64,000 nucleotides of DNA from Rhexocercosporidium sp. MPI-PUGE-AT-0058 (lineage: Eukaryota; Ascomycota; Leotiomycetes; Helotiales), in the NCBI GenBank assembly GCA_020746875.1, contig JAGTJL010000008.1, positions 744,001 to 808,000 of the forward strand. The letters run 5' to 3'. The notes below the pieces were generated by a model that saw nothing but the letters and a program-made list of their open reading frames with translations, was not told the origin of the DNA and did no database searches. The position numbers and the translations under genes were made by a program. Of this stretch, positions 44,040-54,658 are shown piece by piece; the first letter of the stretch is position 1; each line of letters begins with the position of its first letter.

Positions 44040-45483
44040 ATGCCTGAAGTTAAACAAGTCCCTTTAAGCGAGGTACAGAAGCACAAGACGAAATATGGCC
44101 TCTAGATCATCATTCACCACAATGGCAAGTTCTCCCACTAGTGATAATATTAAATTACTAACAGGTGAAGTTTACGATGTGAGCAAGTACCTCGAGGACC
44201 ACCCTGGAGGAGCTGATGCTCTGATTGAGGTTGCTGGGAAAGACTCAACAGTCGCCTTTGAAGATGTCGGCCACTCGACTATTGCTAGAGAAACGATGGA
44301 GAGTCTCCTTGTTGGGAGGGTTGAAGGTGCTCCAGACGATGATGAAGATAATGAGGGAGCTCATTTGCCGATGCCAAAACCAAATGTCCAACTGGGGGAC
44401 AGTGACTTCCATAGCGAATCCCCAACCATTACTGCTGGCCGAGCCGCATTAAAGCTTGGGATTACTGGGTCAGCAATTTTTTGGGGTATGAGATTTACGC
44501 TCGAACGCCTAAGGTTGAGTGATTGCACGCTCAACATGGAGGTTTCTAGAAAGGGGTTCTTCTCTCGTCAATGGCAACACTCTCGGTCGCAGCAGGATTG
44601 GGACTGTATCTTGAGAAAAAGTTCGGAGCGAAATCCAAAACTCCATACTCATATCCAGCTCACTTCAAGCCATCGGTCCACATCGCAAAACCCGTGACGA
44701 AAGTCAAAGGGTATCTCAAGCCCGAAGAATATCAGAAGTTACCCTTGGTTCAGAAAGACAAGCTTTCGTCGAATACCTACCGCTTCATTTTCAAGCTTCC
44801 AAACGAGAAAAGTATCTTAGGACTGCCAATTGGCCAACATATCAGCATCCGCGCAGATATTGAAGGCAAAACTATCAGTCGATCATATACTCCTGTCTCC
44901 AACAACTCTGATCCCGGAGAACTTCAGCTGGTAATCAAATGTTACCCTGATGGTCAGCTGACCAGAAAATACATGCAGAACCTACAAGTGGGAGACGAGG
45001 TGGAGGTTCGTGGCCCAAAGGGTGCGATGAGATATGGCAAGGGTATGGTGAAAGAGCTTGGTATGGTTGCAGGAGGTACTGGGATCACTCCCATGTATCA
45101 AGTGAGTATTCCTAAGAATTGCATGAACCAGACATCTGATTGTCATCTAGTTGATTCGAGCAATTTGTGAAGATCCTACAGATTCCACACATGTCTCTCT
45201 TGTCTATGGCAACAATACCGAAGCCGATATCTTGCTCCGCGACAAGTTGGATGAATTCGCAAGCAAGTACCCGGACAACTTTTCTGTCAACTATGTCCCC
45301 TCTAAACCGCCCAAGGACTGGAAGTATGGAACAGGATATGTGACAAAGGATTTGGTCAAGGAAAAGTTCCCGGAACCGAGTGAGGACAGCAAGGCTCTGC
45401 TTTGTGGACCACCTGGGCTCGTTGAAGCTATGAAAAAAGAACTTGGTAGAATTGGGTTGGGACAAGCCGAGGGCTGTCAGTAA
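44040..45483 (+). pseudogene. Cytochrome b5 / NADH-cytochrome b5 reductase fusion, two premature stops
   Basis: Fusion of a heme-binding b5 domain with an FAD/NADH reductase, 432 codons in four exons: 44040-44124, 44165-44485, 44542-45101, 45151-45483. The b5 part shows EVYDVSKYLEDHPGGADAL (first heme His in HPGG) and FEDVGHSTIARE (second His). A hydrophobic segment with WG at the splice and VAAGLGLYL may be a membrane anchor. The reductase part has YRFIFKLP, IGQHISIRA, SRSYTPVSN (FAD-binding RxYTP), MVAGGTGITPMYQ (NADH-binding GGTGITP) and ALLCGPPGLVEAM (CGPP). Two in-frame stops: TAG at 44103-44105 where b5 proteins have the conserved Trp of 'DLWxxIxG', and TAG at 44547-44549 just after intron 2. 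Intron 1 has a GC donor (G|GCAAGT). It would pass electrons from NADH to a neighbour such as the divergent P450. Confidence 0.85.
44125..44164 (+). other. GC-AG intron in the b5-reductase gene
   Basis: A 40-nt intron starting GCAAGT and ending CTAACAG, with a good branch-like TACTAAC just before the AG. Removing it restores HHNGEVYDVSKYL, the exact b5 consensus, in frame. Confidence 0.75.
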
Positions 45484-46446
45484 ATTGCCAGATCAGGTGT
45501 TTTCGTTTTGAGAAACTGGATGGGCAGTAAACTTAGCGGTATAGAGGGTAGTGTTATAAAAATGAGGAACTGGGGAAGCAAGTTGAACTGACAAGCATCA
45601 AGGACCTGCACTTAATGGCTGTTTTGGAGACATTCTTTTTTTGACACAAAACAAAACTGTACTTTGACAAATTACATAATTTGAGAATTCAAGTCTACCA
45701 ATTTCCGAATTCTCATCTCCAGAGCTCCAAATCTAGGTCACAAGCAGCTTTGAAGTGGCTGAGCTACTCTGCAGAAGAGCGACTTCGCAGTAAGCGAATT
45801 TCTCAACGACCGATCGTACCCTCTCATATTTTTCTCCAAATCACACCCCTGTTCAAAATTTATATTCTACGGGAATATCAGTGGCGTCTGCCATGAGACC
45901 CGGCGGATTGGAACCTAACACACTATGGAATCTGCAGCGATGATAATCGCGTGGCGTGGCTCGAAGTCGAAATGAACCTAGACTTCTCAGCCCCGGCTAC
46001 ACAAAAAGCTGTCTATAAGCAGCTCGGACCGAGTTACCGAGGTATCGAGCTACTTTCGTACGTATCTTGTACGTAGCTAAAGATGGCTGTGGTGGCCGGC
46101 TACTAGATTATATCTGATGCAAGAACACTGGATCAATTGTACTCCTAGAAACTATGCTGCCGACCTGTAGTATGTGAAAGTTAAACCGGACTAGCCAGGC
46201 CATAGGAGATCTAAAGCGGGGATTTTCAACCCTTGAGAAGCTAATTAATGCACAGGAGCTAGTAATGCCTGGTTTGTGGCGGACATCGCCGGTTACATCA
46301 TTTTGGTATCTCAACACACTAGCCGAGAAGAAAATAGTGGCATGTCAACCTGAGAACAAATACATGAGTGTGGAATTCACGGAACTCGAATTGACAACAT
46401 ACCTTGCTCTCTTGTTCTATTATTTGATCTCAACCGATTATCTAAA
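45484..46446. other. Intergenic DNA
   Basis: 3' region of the b5-reductase and promoter of the dehydrogenase-propeller gene. Imperfect GTACGTA repeats lie near 46,058-46,076. No gene recognised. Confidence 0.4.
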
Positions 46447-48553
46447 ATGGTTTCCAAATTAGAAGTGATCAAAAATCGGCCTGTGGCTGTCTTGGGCGGA
46501 GGCGTACTTGGTCGAAGAATTGTCTGCACGTGGGCAGCAGGTGGTTGGAATGTCAACATCCGAGACCCAAGCCCCGAGCAACGAAACGCTGCTCTCCATT
46601 ACATTGAAAACAATGTGTCTTCCTAGGCCGAAGCCATAGGCGTCACCAAGCCTGGAAAAGCTCAAGCATTCGAAAATCTCGAGGAGGCAGTCAAAGACGC
46701 CTGGGTATGTTCTTTTCCTTGATTGTGCCATAATGGCCTTCCGGCAATTCACAAGATACAAGAGACCATTTGATGTTCTTACTCGGCATATAATGATCCC
46801 TTAAAACTTCGATTGAGAGCAGAAGCTGACTTATTGAACAGACAGTGATTGAAGCTGTTCCGGAGAAGCTCTCTTTGAAGATTGATACTTTTGCCGAACT
46901 GGAAAAGCTTGCTCCTAAAGACGCCATTCTTGTCAGCAACTCGTCTAGTTATAAGGCAAGCGAGATGTTAGGGAAGGTTGGCGTCGATGCGACGAAGAGA
47001 ATAATGAATACCCATTACATGATGCCACCGGACAACCGCATGTGCGTGAAAATCCGTGCTACTCCTAGTTTAATCTCCGACCTTCAATCGGTAGTTTACT
47101 GACACCTTTAATTTCTAGTGTTGAGCTCATTGCTGATGGTCAGACTGAGGAAGGCATCTTTCCTTTCTATGCCGAAAGACTGAGAGAAGTTGGAATGCAT
47201 CCAATCATCGCACAGAAAGAGAGTACATGCTTTGTTTTCAATCGTATCTGGGCAGCGATCAAAAGAGAATGCTTGACAGTTCTTGCCGAGGGGGTAAGTT
47301 CTCCTGAGCAGCTGGACTCGGTCTGGATGGAGATGTTTGGGTCGAAAGCTGGGCCATGCACTATGATGGACGCCGTCGGTCTCGACACTGTTGAGTTTAT
47401 CGAGGAACACTACATCAAAGAGAGAGAACTTTCGGGTGAGAAGACAACAGACTTCTTGAAGAAGAACTATATCACTCATGGTAAACTGGGTGCCAGGAGT
47501 GGAAAAGGTGGACTTTATCCAACAGGAGCTACCACTAAGGCAAAAGGAGAAGAGAAAACGCACCATGACAACCTCAACGCTCCATCTCTGTAGGTCTCCA
47601 TAGGCCATGTAACAGACTCATATGACTGATTAGAGAAATAGCTACGTGCTAGACATTGGGCTGAGCGCCCTGGAAAACATGATACACAATGGTAAAATAC
47701 TCGTGGGCTCGCCTGATGGACGTAATTTTCGGACTCTGGTATCAGGGCAAGCACTGCCCGATGGCTTGGATATTTCCCCCAAAACTGGTCGCATCTATTG
47801 GACGAACATGGGTATTCCAACTGCGAACGATGGCACGGTCCAATCATGTAAGCTCGACGGCAGCGACATTCAGACGGTAATCCCAAAAGGTGCTGTGCAC
47901 ACACCTAAGCAACTCATCATCGACCAAAAGAATGATAAGCTATACTTCTGTGACAGAGAAGGCTTGCAAGTCATGAGCGCCAACCTCAACGGCTCCCAGC
48001 ACGAGATCTTCATCCAGAATGGAGATTGGCAGAATGAGGACGATCAGAAAAACCAACTCAATTGGAATGTAGGCATCATCATCAACCAAAAAGAAGGCAA
48101 ATTCTACTGGACCCAAAAAGGGCTATCCAAAGGCGGTAAAGGCCGAATCATCCCTGCCAATATTGAGACCCCCAAAGGCGAGGATGCATCAAGTCGCACA
48201 GGCATCGAGCTGCTGCTCTCTGGACTTCCGGAGCCTATTGATTTGGAGATTGATGAGGACTCACAAACTCTCTTCTGGACCGATCGCGGAGACCCGCCAA
48301 CCGGAAATAACTTGAATTCGATCAAGACTTCGGCGGTCAATGGTTTGAAGAAGGTGATAAAAATCCCAAGTATAACATTTTGACTCGACAACTTCATGAA
48401 GCGATTGGGTTGAAGCTGGATCAGGTCAATAAGCACATCTACTTGACGGACTTGGGAGGAGCTGTATATATGGTGGATATGGATGGGAAGAACAAGAGGG
48501 TGATCTACAATGAGGAAGCTGCCTTCTCAGGTATCGGGCTAGCACATGTCTAA
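46447..48553 (+). pseudogene. 3-hydroxyacyl-CoA dehydrogenase fused to a YWTD-type beta-propeller, disabled
   Basis: Four exons: 46447-46704, 46842-47041, 47119-47589, 47642-48553. Residues 1-300 are an HAD-family dehydrogenase: AVLGGGVLGRRIV (NAD-binding), TVIEAVPEKLSLKIDTFAEL, ILVSNSSSYKASEM, IMNTHYMMPPDNR (catalytic His) and STCFVFNRIWAAIKRECL. An intron after HHDNLNAPSL joins in phase to YVLDIGLSALENMI and a six-bladed propeller: GLDISPKTGRIYWTNMG, KLYFCDREGLQVMSANLNGS, GKFYWTQKG, DLEIDEDSQTLFWTDRG and HIYLTDLGGAVYMVDMDGK. These are YWTD-like blades as in LDL-receptor and SMP-30/lactonase proteins. Lesions: an in-frame TAG at 46624-46626 (NNVSS-stop-AEAIG), and a 1-nt deletion near 48,356 (KK-V, then KNPKYNILTRQLHEAIG in another frame). 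Correcting for one missing base gives exactly 614 codons. Confidence 0.82.
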
Positions 48554-49756
48554 CCTTCCTGTCTTGGACACTACAGCAGCTTTGCGGTTTGAACAAGCAT
48601 AATTTATATATAGGCTTAGACGAAGCGAATTTGATCATGACTATGAACGATTCTGAATCTGTTCTGGGGAATGGCTTCCCTTCCCACCATTCACTGTTGC
48701 CATCATTCTTCGTTGCATCCAATTCATCCTGTAAGACCTCCATAAGGCCCCTACAATAAAGATCCCAAAGATATCTGTCTACTGGGATGCTCCTTTGCAT
48801 TGGCGCAGTTCGTGTAGATAGGGAAGCCGTGGCATTTCTGCTCTCTTGTACGGCACCGCTCGCATGACTTTCTGGCTCTCTTTCTGGACCGAGGATTGTC
48901 ATCCATAATCGAATGAAAGATGTAACTGGTAACACATGGCTCTCAAGATCACAGAGAGAGACATCGTATCTGATTGCTTCCAAGAATGGGGAAACGCTGA
49001 CAACATCAGTGGAGTCGGCTGATAAGGTCTACTCGAGTGATAAGAAGATGTTGGAAATGTTGTGATTTGCTTGCTTTGAACCCTGTCGCCGACATTTGGC
49101 GGGCCTCGGTTAACATTCCCCTGCAGAAATCACGTGATTGGTCACAAGAAGTTGGGTTTGTTGACCTTTGAAACTTAGATCCGTCGTCAATCAGTTAGAA
49201 GCGAGAAGTTGTGGAATGTATCACGGCTGATGAGTGTTGAGGCCTCCGTTGTATTGTGTAAACTATGATGCAGGTATACGAAAAGCGTATACCTGATAGC
49301 CTGACCTGGTTTGGCCGACGTCGAGGTAGAGAAGTCTTTCATACCGTCCTTTTGCGTGCTATTTTCATGCCTGTGCCCTGAAGCGTGTTGGGCGACCTAA
49401 GCTCAAAAACGGAGAGCGGAGAGCCTATTTTCGGTTTTCATTGGATCGGCAGCCTTCATACGAGTGAAGATGGGAATCATTCGGTTGCTGAGCATGCAGC
49501 TTTCCTTGCATGGATGTGATTCTGCGTTCCGTTTCAGTCTTTCAGCACTTACTAATTACTCTGTCATTTGTTACTCCAACAGTTCAGCACCAAACCTCAG
49601 CCCAAGGTCGACTTCACTGACCTGTGCAACGGACCGGAGTACAGATTAGCCCGCTTACATCACGTGTGTGCCAGTTCTGTTGAGACTCGTCACACAAGGC
49701 TGTGGAGGTCGGTCCTCAGAGTTTCAAACCAACTCCAACTACCCTCCGATCTCAGC
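48554..49756. other. Intergenic DNA with a minus-strand ORF
   Basis: A 185-codon minus-strand ORF (48983-48426) overlaps the propeller exon. Its first 100 codons are protein-like (RYLWDLYCRGLMEVLQDELD) but match nothing I know, and the 3' half is clearly shadow. It could be a fragment of a convergent gene. The rest holds the glycosyltransferase promoter and the hairpin listed separately. Confidence 0.35.
49271..49295. repeat. Perfect 10-bp hairpin
   Basis: Arms CAGGTATACG and CGTATACCTG around a 5-nt loop (AAAAG), about 460 bp upstream of the glycosyltransferase start. The same GTATAC core in both arms could be a paired binding site for a dimeric regulator, or a remnant of a small inverted-repeat element. 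No T-run follows. Confidence 0.6.
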
Positions 49757-51109
49757 ATGTCAGAAACCATGAAGCCACTTCTTCTTTTCTGTGCCACGCC
49801 AGGATATGGACATGTCATGCCTGTCCGGGCTGTTGCCAAAGCCCTCGTTGCCCGCGGCTATGAAGCAGTCTTCACCACCAACGACGAATTCCAATCGATG
49901 ATAGAAGAGATCGGCGCCAGTTTCGTGCCGCTACTTGGAAGGGCGAATTTCTCTATGGCAAACGTCAATAGTCTATTCCCTGAGGAAGACAAGAACGGAC
50001 CGCCTCCAGGGCCTTACCGCCTAGCTCATGCCATGAAGTACATCTTTGCCAGCACGATTCCAGCTCAGCATGAAAGTGTGCAAGCGATCTTGAAAGGCAT
50101 CAAGGAACGCGAACCGAGTAGAAAAGTCATCATCATTCAAGACTATACATTCTGGGGTAATCTGCCAATATTGCTAGGAGCAGCAGGATTGAAACCTACC
50201 GGCGTGATCAATCTGGGGATTTCTCCACTGCCAATCAAAGGTCCAGGAATCCCTCCTTTCGGGCTAGGGCTGCCTTATGATCCTTCTCCAGCCGGGATAG
50301 AGAAATATCAGGGGATGTACAAGCACCAAGAGGAGCTCTTTGAAGAGCTCACAGAGGCCATGCACGAGATCTTCAAGGGTTTCGGTGTTGAGCTCCCGAA
50401 AGAGCACGTTATGGATTTACCTGTAATCTTACCAGATCGATTCATGCAAATGTGTATTCCAAGCTTGGAGTATCCGCGTCCAGATCCTCCGCCGGGCCTT
50501 CGTTTCACAGGCGCTTTGCCAGGTGGTCACAGAGCTGTAACAAAGGAGAAGCCATCGTGGTGGGAAGATGTTACCGTCAACACATCAAAGAAGCGAATCG
50601 TATTTGTCTCTCAGGGTACAGCAACAACCATGTACGAAAAACTGATCCTTCCAACACTGGAAGGCTTAGCAAAACGTGACGACATCCTCGTCGTAGCAGC
50701 TCTCGGGAAAGAAGGCGCGGTATTGCCCGAGGGATTCGAAGTGCCCCAGAATGCTCGAGTGGGGGACTTTATCCCATTTGACGAGCTGCTTCCCTACGCG
50801 GACGTTTTCGTCACGAATGGAGGATATGGGGGATTCCAACACGCTGTTAGCCATGGGACTCCTTTGGTTGTGGCAGGCCTAGCAGCCGACAAGCCTGAGG
50901 TAGCTGCAAGAGTGGAATGGGCTGGTCTTGGGGTCAACATGAGAACTGAAGTGCCAACCCCTGATGCTGTCAGGGAAGCTGTGGAGAAGGTTCTAAGCGA
51001 TGGGAAGTACAAAGAAAGAGCGAGGGCTTTGGAGAGTGAGATGCAAAAGTATGATGTTTTCGAGATAATGATCGAGAGCATCGAGGAGTTGTGTGCTAAA
51101 GGCGCTTGA
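49757..51109 (+). CDS. Glycosyltransferase family 1 (UDP-glycosyltransferase, MGT-like)
   Basis: 450 aa, single exon, GT-B fold. The ATG at 49757 (MSETMKPLLLFCATPGYGHV) is chosen because the N-terminal strand and G-x-GH motif follow at once; an earlier in-frame ATG at 49568 would add 63 unstructured residues. Features: GHVMPVRAVAKALVARGYEA (acceptor domain start with catalytic His), IIIQDYTFWGNLPILLGAAG, KKRIVFVSQGTATT (start of the donor domain) and DFIPFDELLPYADVFVTNGG. GFQHAVSHGTPLVVAGLAAD is the C-terminal sugar-nucleotide signature of MGT/macrolide-type transferases rather than the plant PSPG box. It ends ESIEELCAKGA. Soluble, probably cytosolic. Acceptor unknown; macrolide-type relatives glycosylate small hydrophobic molecules. 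It lies beside three disabled oxidative genes but is itself intact. Confidence 0.9.
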   Translation: MSETMKPLLLFCATPGYGHVMPVRAVAKALVARGYEAVFTTNDEFQSMIEEIGASFVPLLGRANFSMANVNSLFPEEDKNGPPPGPYRLAHAMKYIFASTIPAQHESVQAILKGIKEREPSRKVIIIQDYTFWGNLPILLGAAGLKPTGVINLGISPLPIKGPGIPPFGLGLPYDPSPAGIEKYQGMYKHQEELFEELTEAMHEIFKGFGVELPKEHVMDLPVILPDRFMQMCIPSLEYPRPDPPPGLRFTGALPGGHRAVTKEKPSWWEDVTVNTSKKRIVFVSQGTATTMYEKLILPTLEGLAKRDDILVVAALGKEGAVLPEGFEVPQNARVGDFIPFDELLPYADVFVTNGGYGGFQHAVSHGTPLVVAGLAADKPEVAARVEWAGLGVNMRTEVPTPDAVREAVEKVLSDGKYKERARALESEMQKYDVFEIMIESIEELCAKGA

Positions 51110-52348
51110 CGGTTTCGTGGGCTTCTGGAAAAATGTTTTATTCCTCGAATCTGGTCCAGTTTCCTGCTCAGCATGGTGTCAGATTGTCGAACCAGAAAAG
51201 CAATATTGATTGCAGAAAAAGATCTTCCTCGATATTTCCGAGTCATCCTCTCATCCCACCATATTCAGATCTCTATCCCTTGTACCGTTTGAACTAACAT
51301 CTAGAAACTCACAGTTTGTTCGGACTTTTCGTCTCCACCTCTTAGCTTCAGTATCACTTGCCAACCACGCAGCAGATACACAGAACACAGCCCCCTCAGC
51401 AACGCGACATCAAACCAAATGACTCCCTTCCACCCCTCCAAACCTCCATTCTATATCCAACATAAAAACGATTTCAGCTCAGTTCTTATCCAAGAACATC
51501 AAGAAGCTCCCCTCAACGAGGATGCGGGTTATTTAAGAAGCCAAAGCTCGAACCCCAAATACCGAATGTGACTTTCTTGATGACACACCCCATACAGACC
51601 TCAAAAAGAACAACAACCAACAAACCAACTATATTTCCATTCCACAATCCGAATCAAACTCCTAGCCATATCTCCACCCACAGCACCTCCTAAGCCCCGT
51701 CGGCGGTGCATCAGACCCTGATTACTCCCACCCCATCCATTCGTCCATCCCTCACCCAACTCACCCCTCTAACCACCAACAAGCAGCAGCCCGAGATAAG
51801 AAACTCGAACCCACCCCAGTAAATACCTCACCCCGCATCCAATCCGACGCCATATCTTCCCCCTTCTGACCTCTGGCCCCTCTTTCGTGCATGCTCAAGT
51901 ACTGTATCGATCAAGGAAAAAAACAAGCTTTTCCAAGACTTACGACACCCGCTGTTGGAAGTCGGGGTATAAAGGGAAGGGTCTTGGCATTCCCCTCGCT
52001 CGCTTCATTCTTGGCATTCATTCAACCATCAACATCTTCATTCATCGCTCATCGGTCATCGGTCAGCGCTCAGAACTGCAAGGAAGAAAATTGTAAGTAC
52101 TGCATCTTACATACATACCATCGCAGGCATGCATCTCAGCAAAGCCATCCATTCTGTAAACTTCTATCCTAGGTATATATATTCGAAGCTGACATTCACC
52201 CCCTCCTAGAGATCGTACATATCTACACTATACTACACTGCACTGCACTGCACTGCTTTGCACATCACCCATTCCCTACACGAACACAAACCCAACACAA
52301 ATAAAAACACATTCATCTGAGCACTAGTATACCTAGTACTCGCACATC
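51110..52348. promoter_or_regulatory. Long C/A- and CT-rich upstream region of the small-protein gene
   Basis: 1.2 kb with no credible ORF. From about 51,400 it is strikingly C/A/T-rich on the plus strand with few G, as in long fungal promoters and 5' leaders. An (ACTGC)n run lies at about 52,236-52,256. A long 5' UTR, possibly with an intron, is plausible for the 73-aa gene that follows. Confidence 0.5.
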
Positions 52349-52835
52349 ATGGGATTCGGCGACGAGATCAAAGAGCTAGAGCAAGCCGCCACGGGACAAG
52401 GTGGGAATGACGGAGATAACAACGCGAACGACTCGTATGTCCTATCCTATCCTGTCTTCTGTACTTCCTTCCATTCTGTTCCAAACCCCTAGAAGATGTG
52501 TGTGTGCGTGAAAGAGAGAGAGAGAGAGGGAAGCGATAGCAGGGAGGAAAGAGAGGATGCTGACTTGACTGCCGCAGCAATGGAGGTAATGACAAGACTG
52601 TAGATACGCTCGTTGATTCCGGTACGTCATTCTCTCCTCCCCTGATCTGATCTTGTTACCGTATTCGCATCCCGTAAATGTTTGTGGAGAGATGTAATTA
52701 CAGTATAGATTGGCTGACTCTTTATTCTCTTCCTACGATTTAGCACTCGACCAATTCGCTTCCAAGGAAGGCTTGCCTGCTGGTATGGATCCGGAGATGA
52801 ATAACTTGGTGAATGATGAGATCAACAAGTTGTGA
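52349..52835 (+). CDS. Small acidic protein, 73 aa, three exons
   Basis: Exons 52349-52434, 52578-52621, 52744-52835; introns 143 and 122 bp with GT-AG borders and matching phases. The product opens MGFGDEIKELEQAATGQGG, has a Gly/Asn/Asp-rich middle (NDGDNNANDSNGGND), and ends with a helical-looking segment DTLVDSALDQFASKEGLPAG and MDPEMNNLVNDEINKL. Very acidic, no TM and no signal peptide. The middle exon is only 44 nt, so automatic annotation would probably miss this gene. No family recognised. The clean splicing and long pyrimidine-rich leader suggest a real, possibly highly expressed gene. Confidence 0.75.
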
Positions 52836-53385
52836 AAATGTTGTGCTTGTGGTAGATATATCCATTAGTGGGTATTTGATTGGGAAGAAAGAGGGACCAT
52901 GGAAATAGCTTGGAACAAGACTTGCGGATTGCAGATCAGATGACAAAAGACGATGCAGGTTGCTATGGAGTCGTTCACTGCACCTGCAAAAATCCGTTCT
53001 CTAAATGTTGCCTTCTTCCATGTTCTGTTCGGTGTGTTAACTCGCTCGTATATGACATTCAGATCTTGAATATTGAAAACCCCCCCGCCTCCCTCTCCTT
53101 GTTTTCCTAGATGAACATCCCAGAAATCGCCAAACGCCAGAAATCTTGCCCAATTGCTTATAAAAATATGTCAAAGTTCAGATATCCCGACATGATGTTA
53201 AAATCCCACCATCGATTCCCCGCTTGCGATTGCTCTGTACTGAAAACTCACCTGGGTCTCGCCATTTTTTTTTTTATCTATCCCTCGGTTTGAAGGCACG
53301 GTTTCGATGGACTAGCTGGCTTGTTGCCCGTGATAAACCACCTGCAGAGAATTAGCAGACATCACGCCAACTGGCTGGTTCAAAC
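52836..53385. other. Convergent intergenic DNA
   Basis: 3' regions of the small-protein gene (+) and the methyltransferase (-). Short C- and T-homopolymers near 53,080 and 53,265. No gene seen. Confidence 0.4.
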
Positions 53386-54658
53386 TCACGCTCTCGTAAA
53401 TGCATGGATCCTTGGATCCAGCAATTCCCTTCTCACACCTCCCAACATGGCATGGACACTCGTCTCATCCCAACCCGCCTTCGTAAATAACATAAGGGTA
53501 TAATTCTCCACGCCGCCCTCCAGCATATTACTCAAAAAATACCTTCCGACATTCTTCAGCTTGCGATCTCGCGGCCACGGTCCGACGGGTACGATCTCAT
53601 CTGCCATGATAACATTCTCGAATCCAGCTTCTTGCATCCAGCCCTGCATCTTGGGGATGGGATCGAAGTCCATGCCAAGGACTTCCGAGGCGATTTGGTG
53701 GAAGGATTTCGTCCATGTGCCACAACTACCTTTAGGGTCGAAGGAACCGTCCATACACTCCCAGCGCAAACCGAATTCCGCGAACTCGATCATGCCGCCT
53801 GGTTTGAGGACTTTGTAGGCTTCTTTGAGGAGGTTTGGCCACTGATAGTGAAGGGCATTAGTGCTCCTGATCATGGTGTGGGGAGGTAAGATACAGAGTC
53901 CCGAAATGGCAATTGAGGGGCTTCTCAAACACTCACGCTTGTTATCGACCCCGCCATCGTGCGGATGTAGACGAAGTCGAACGATCTCTCGCCCTGCAGC
54001 CAAGGTTTATTCACATCGTCGATCTCGAAGGAGACATTCGGCGGGAGCCATTGTGGTTGTATTGGGGATTGATCGACGCCAATGATGGTAGCTGCTGGGA
54101 GACTGTCTCCCAACTCGATCGCCCAGATGCCAGTACCTGTGCCTACATCCAGAACCTTGGTGGTGGTAGGTGGGAGCTTTGTGCGTGTCAACTCTCCATC
54201 AAGCACGAGTTTGAAGATGTGGTGTTGGAGATCCAGGCGATCTTGTTCTGTTTCGTCGTTGGGGAGGAGGGTCTGGCCATCGCGATGGTAGCGGTGGCCG
54301 TGTTCGTAGTGGTACTCGAAGGTCGAAGAGGTTACTGAGTCGAGACTGCTGCGAATACTCTGACACAGCTCGTTAATATGTTGGTTTGTCTGCGGGGTTG
54401 AGAGCATCCCCCACCTGTTCGTCGTACCCGCTGTCTGAGAAGATCTATCGTAATTAAGGTTAGCACTGGACGCTGCAGATGTTCCAGTTGCAGGAGAGGA
54501 GTGATAGGAGGAGATAAGCCACGCGCGGGGAATAGGGCATGGGCAGGGCATGGGCTTGAGCATACGTCGGCCTCAATAAGCTCTTCCTCCCCTTCGTGCT
54601 CGAGCGATACAAGTGCTGGTACGTCGCTCGCCGGAACAGTGTGGGCCGATTCACTCAT
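53386..54658 (-). CDS. LaeA-like SAM-dependent methyltransferase
   Basis: 348 aa in three exons: 54658-54566, 54434-53937, 53841-53386. A short acidic first exon (MSESAHTVPASDVPALVSLE) leads to a region typical of the UMTA/LaeA group (FEYHYEHGHRYHRDGQTLLP, NDETEQDRLDLQHHIFKLVL). Then come VLDVGTGTGIWAIELGD (SAM motif I), IIGVDQSPIQPQWLPPNVSF (motif II) and FDFVYIRTMAGSITS. After intron 2 there is WPNLLKEAYKVLKPGGMIEF (motif III). The C-terminal part (MQEAGFENVIMADEIVPVGP) is usual. The first intron acceptor could lie at 54435 (used here, phase 0) or 54473 (out of phase). Relatives regulate secondary metabolism or methylate small molecules; which applies cannot be told here. Divergent from a P450. 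Confidence 0.88.

Noticed and set aside
48426..48983. 185-codon minus-strand ORF as a gene
   Set aside because: Its 3' third overlaps the propeller exon and is low complexity, and no family is recognised; kept only as a note in the intergenic entry.
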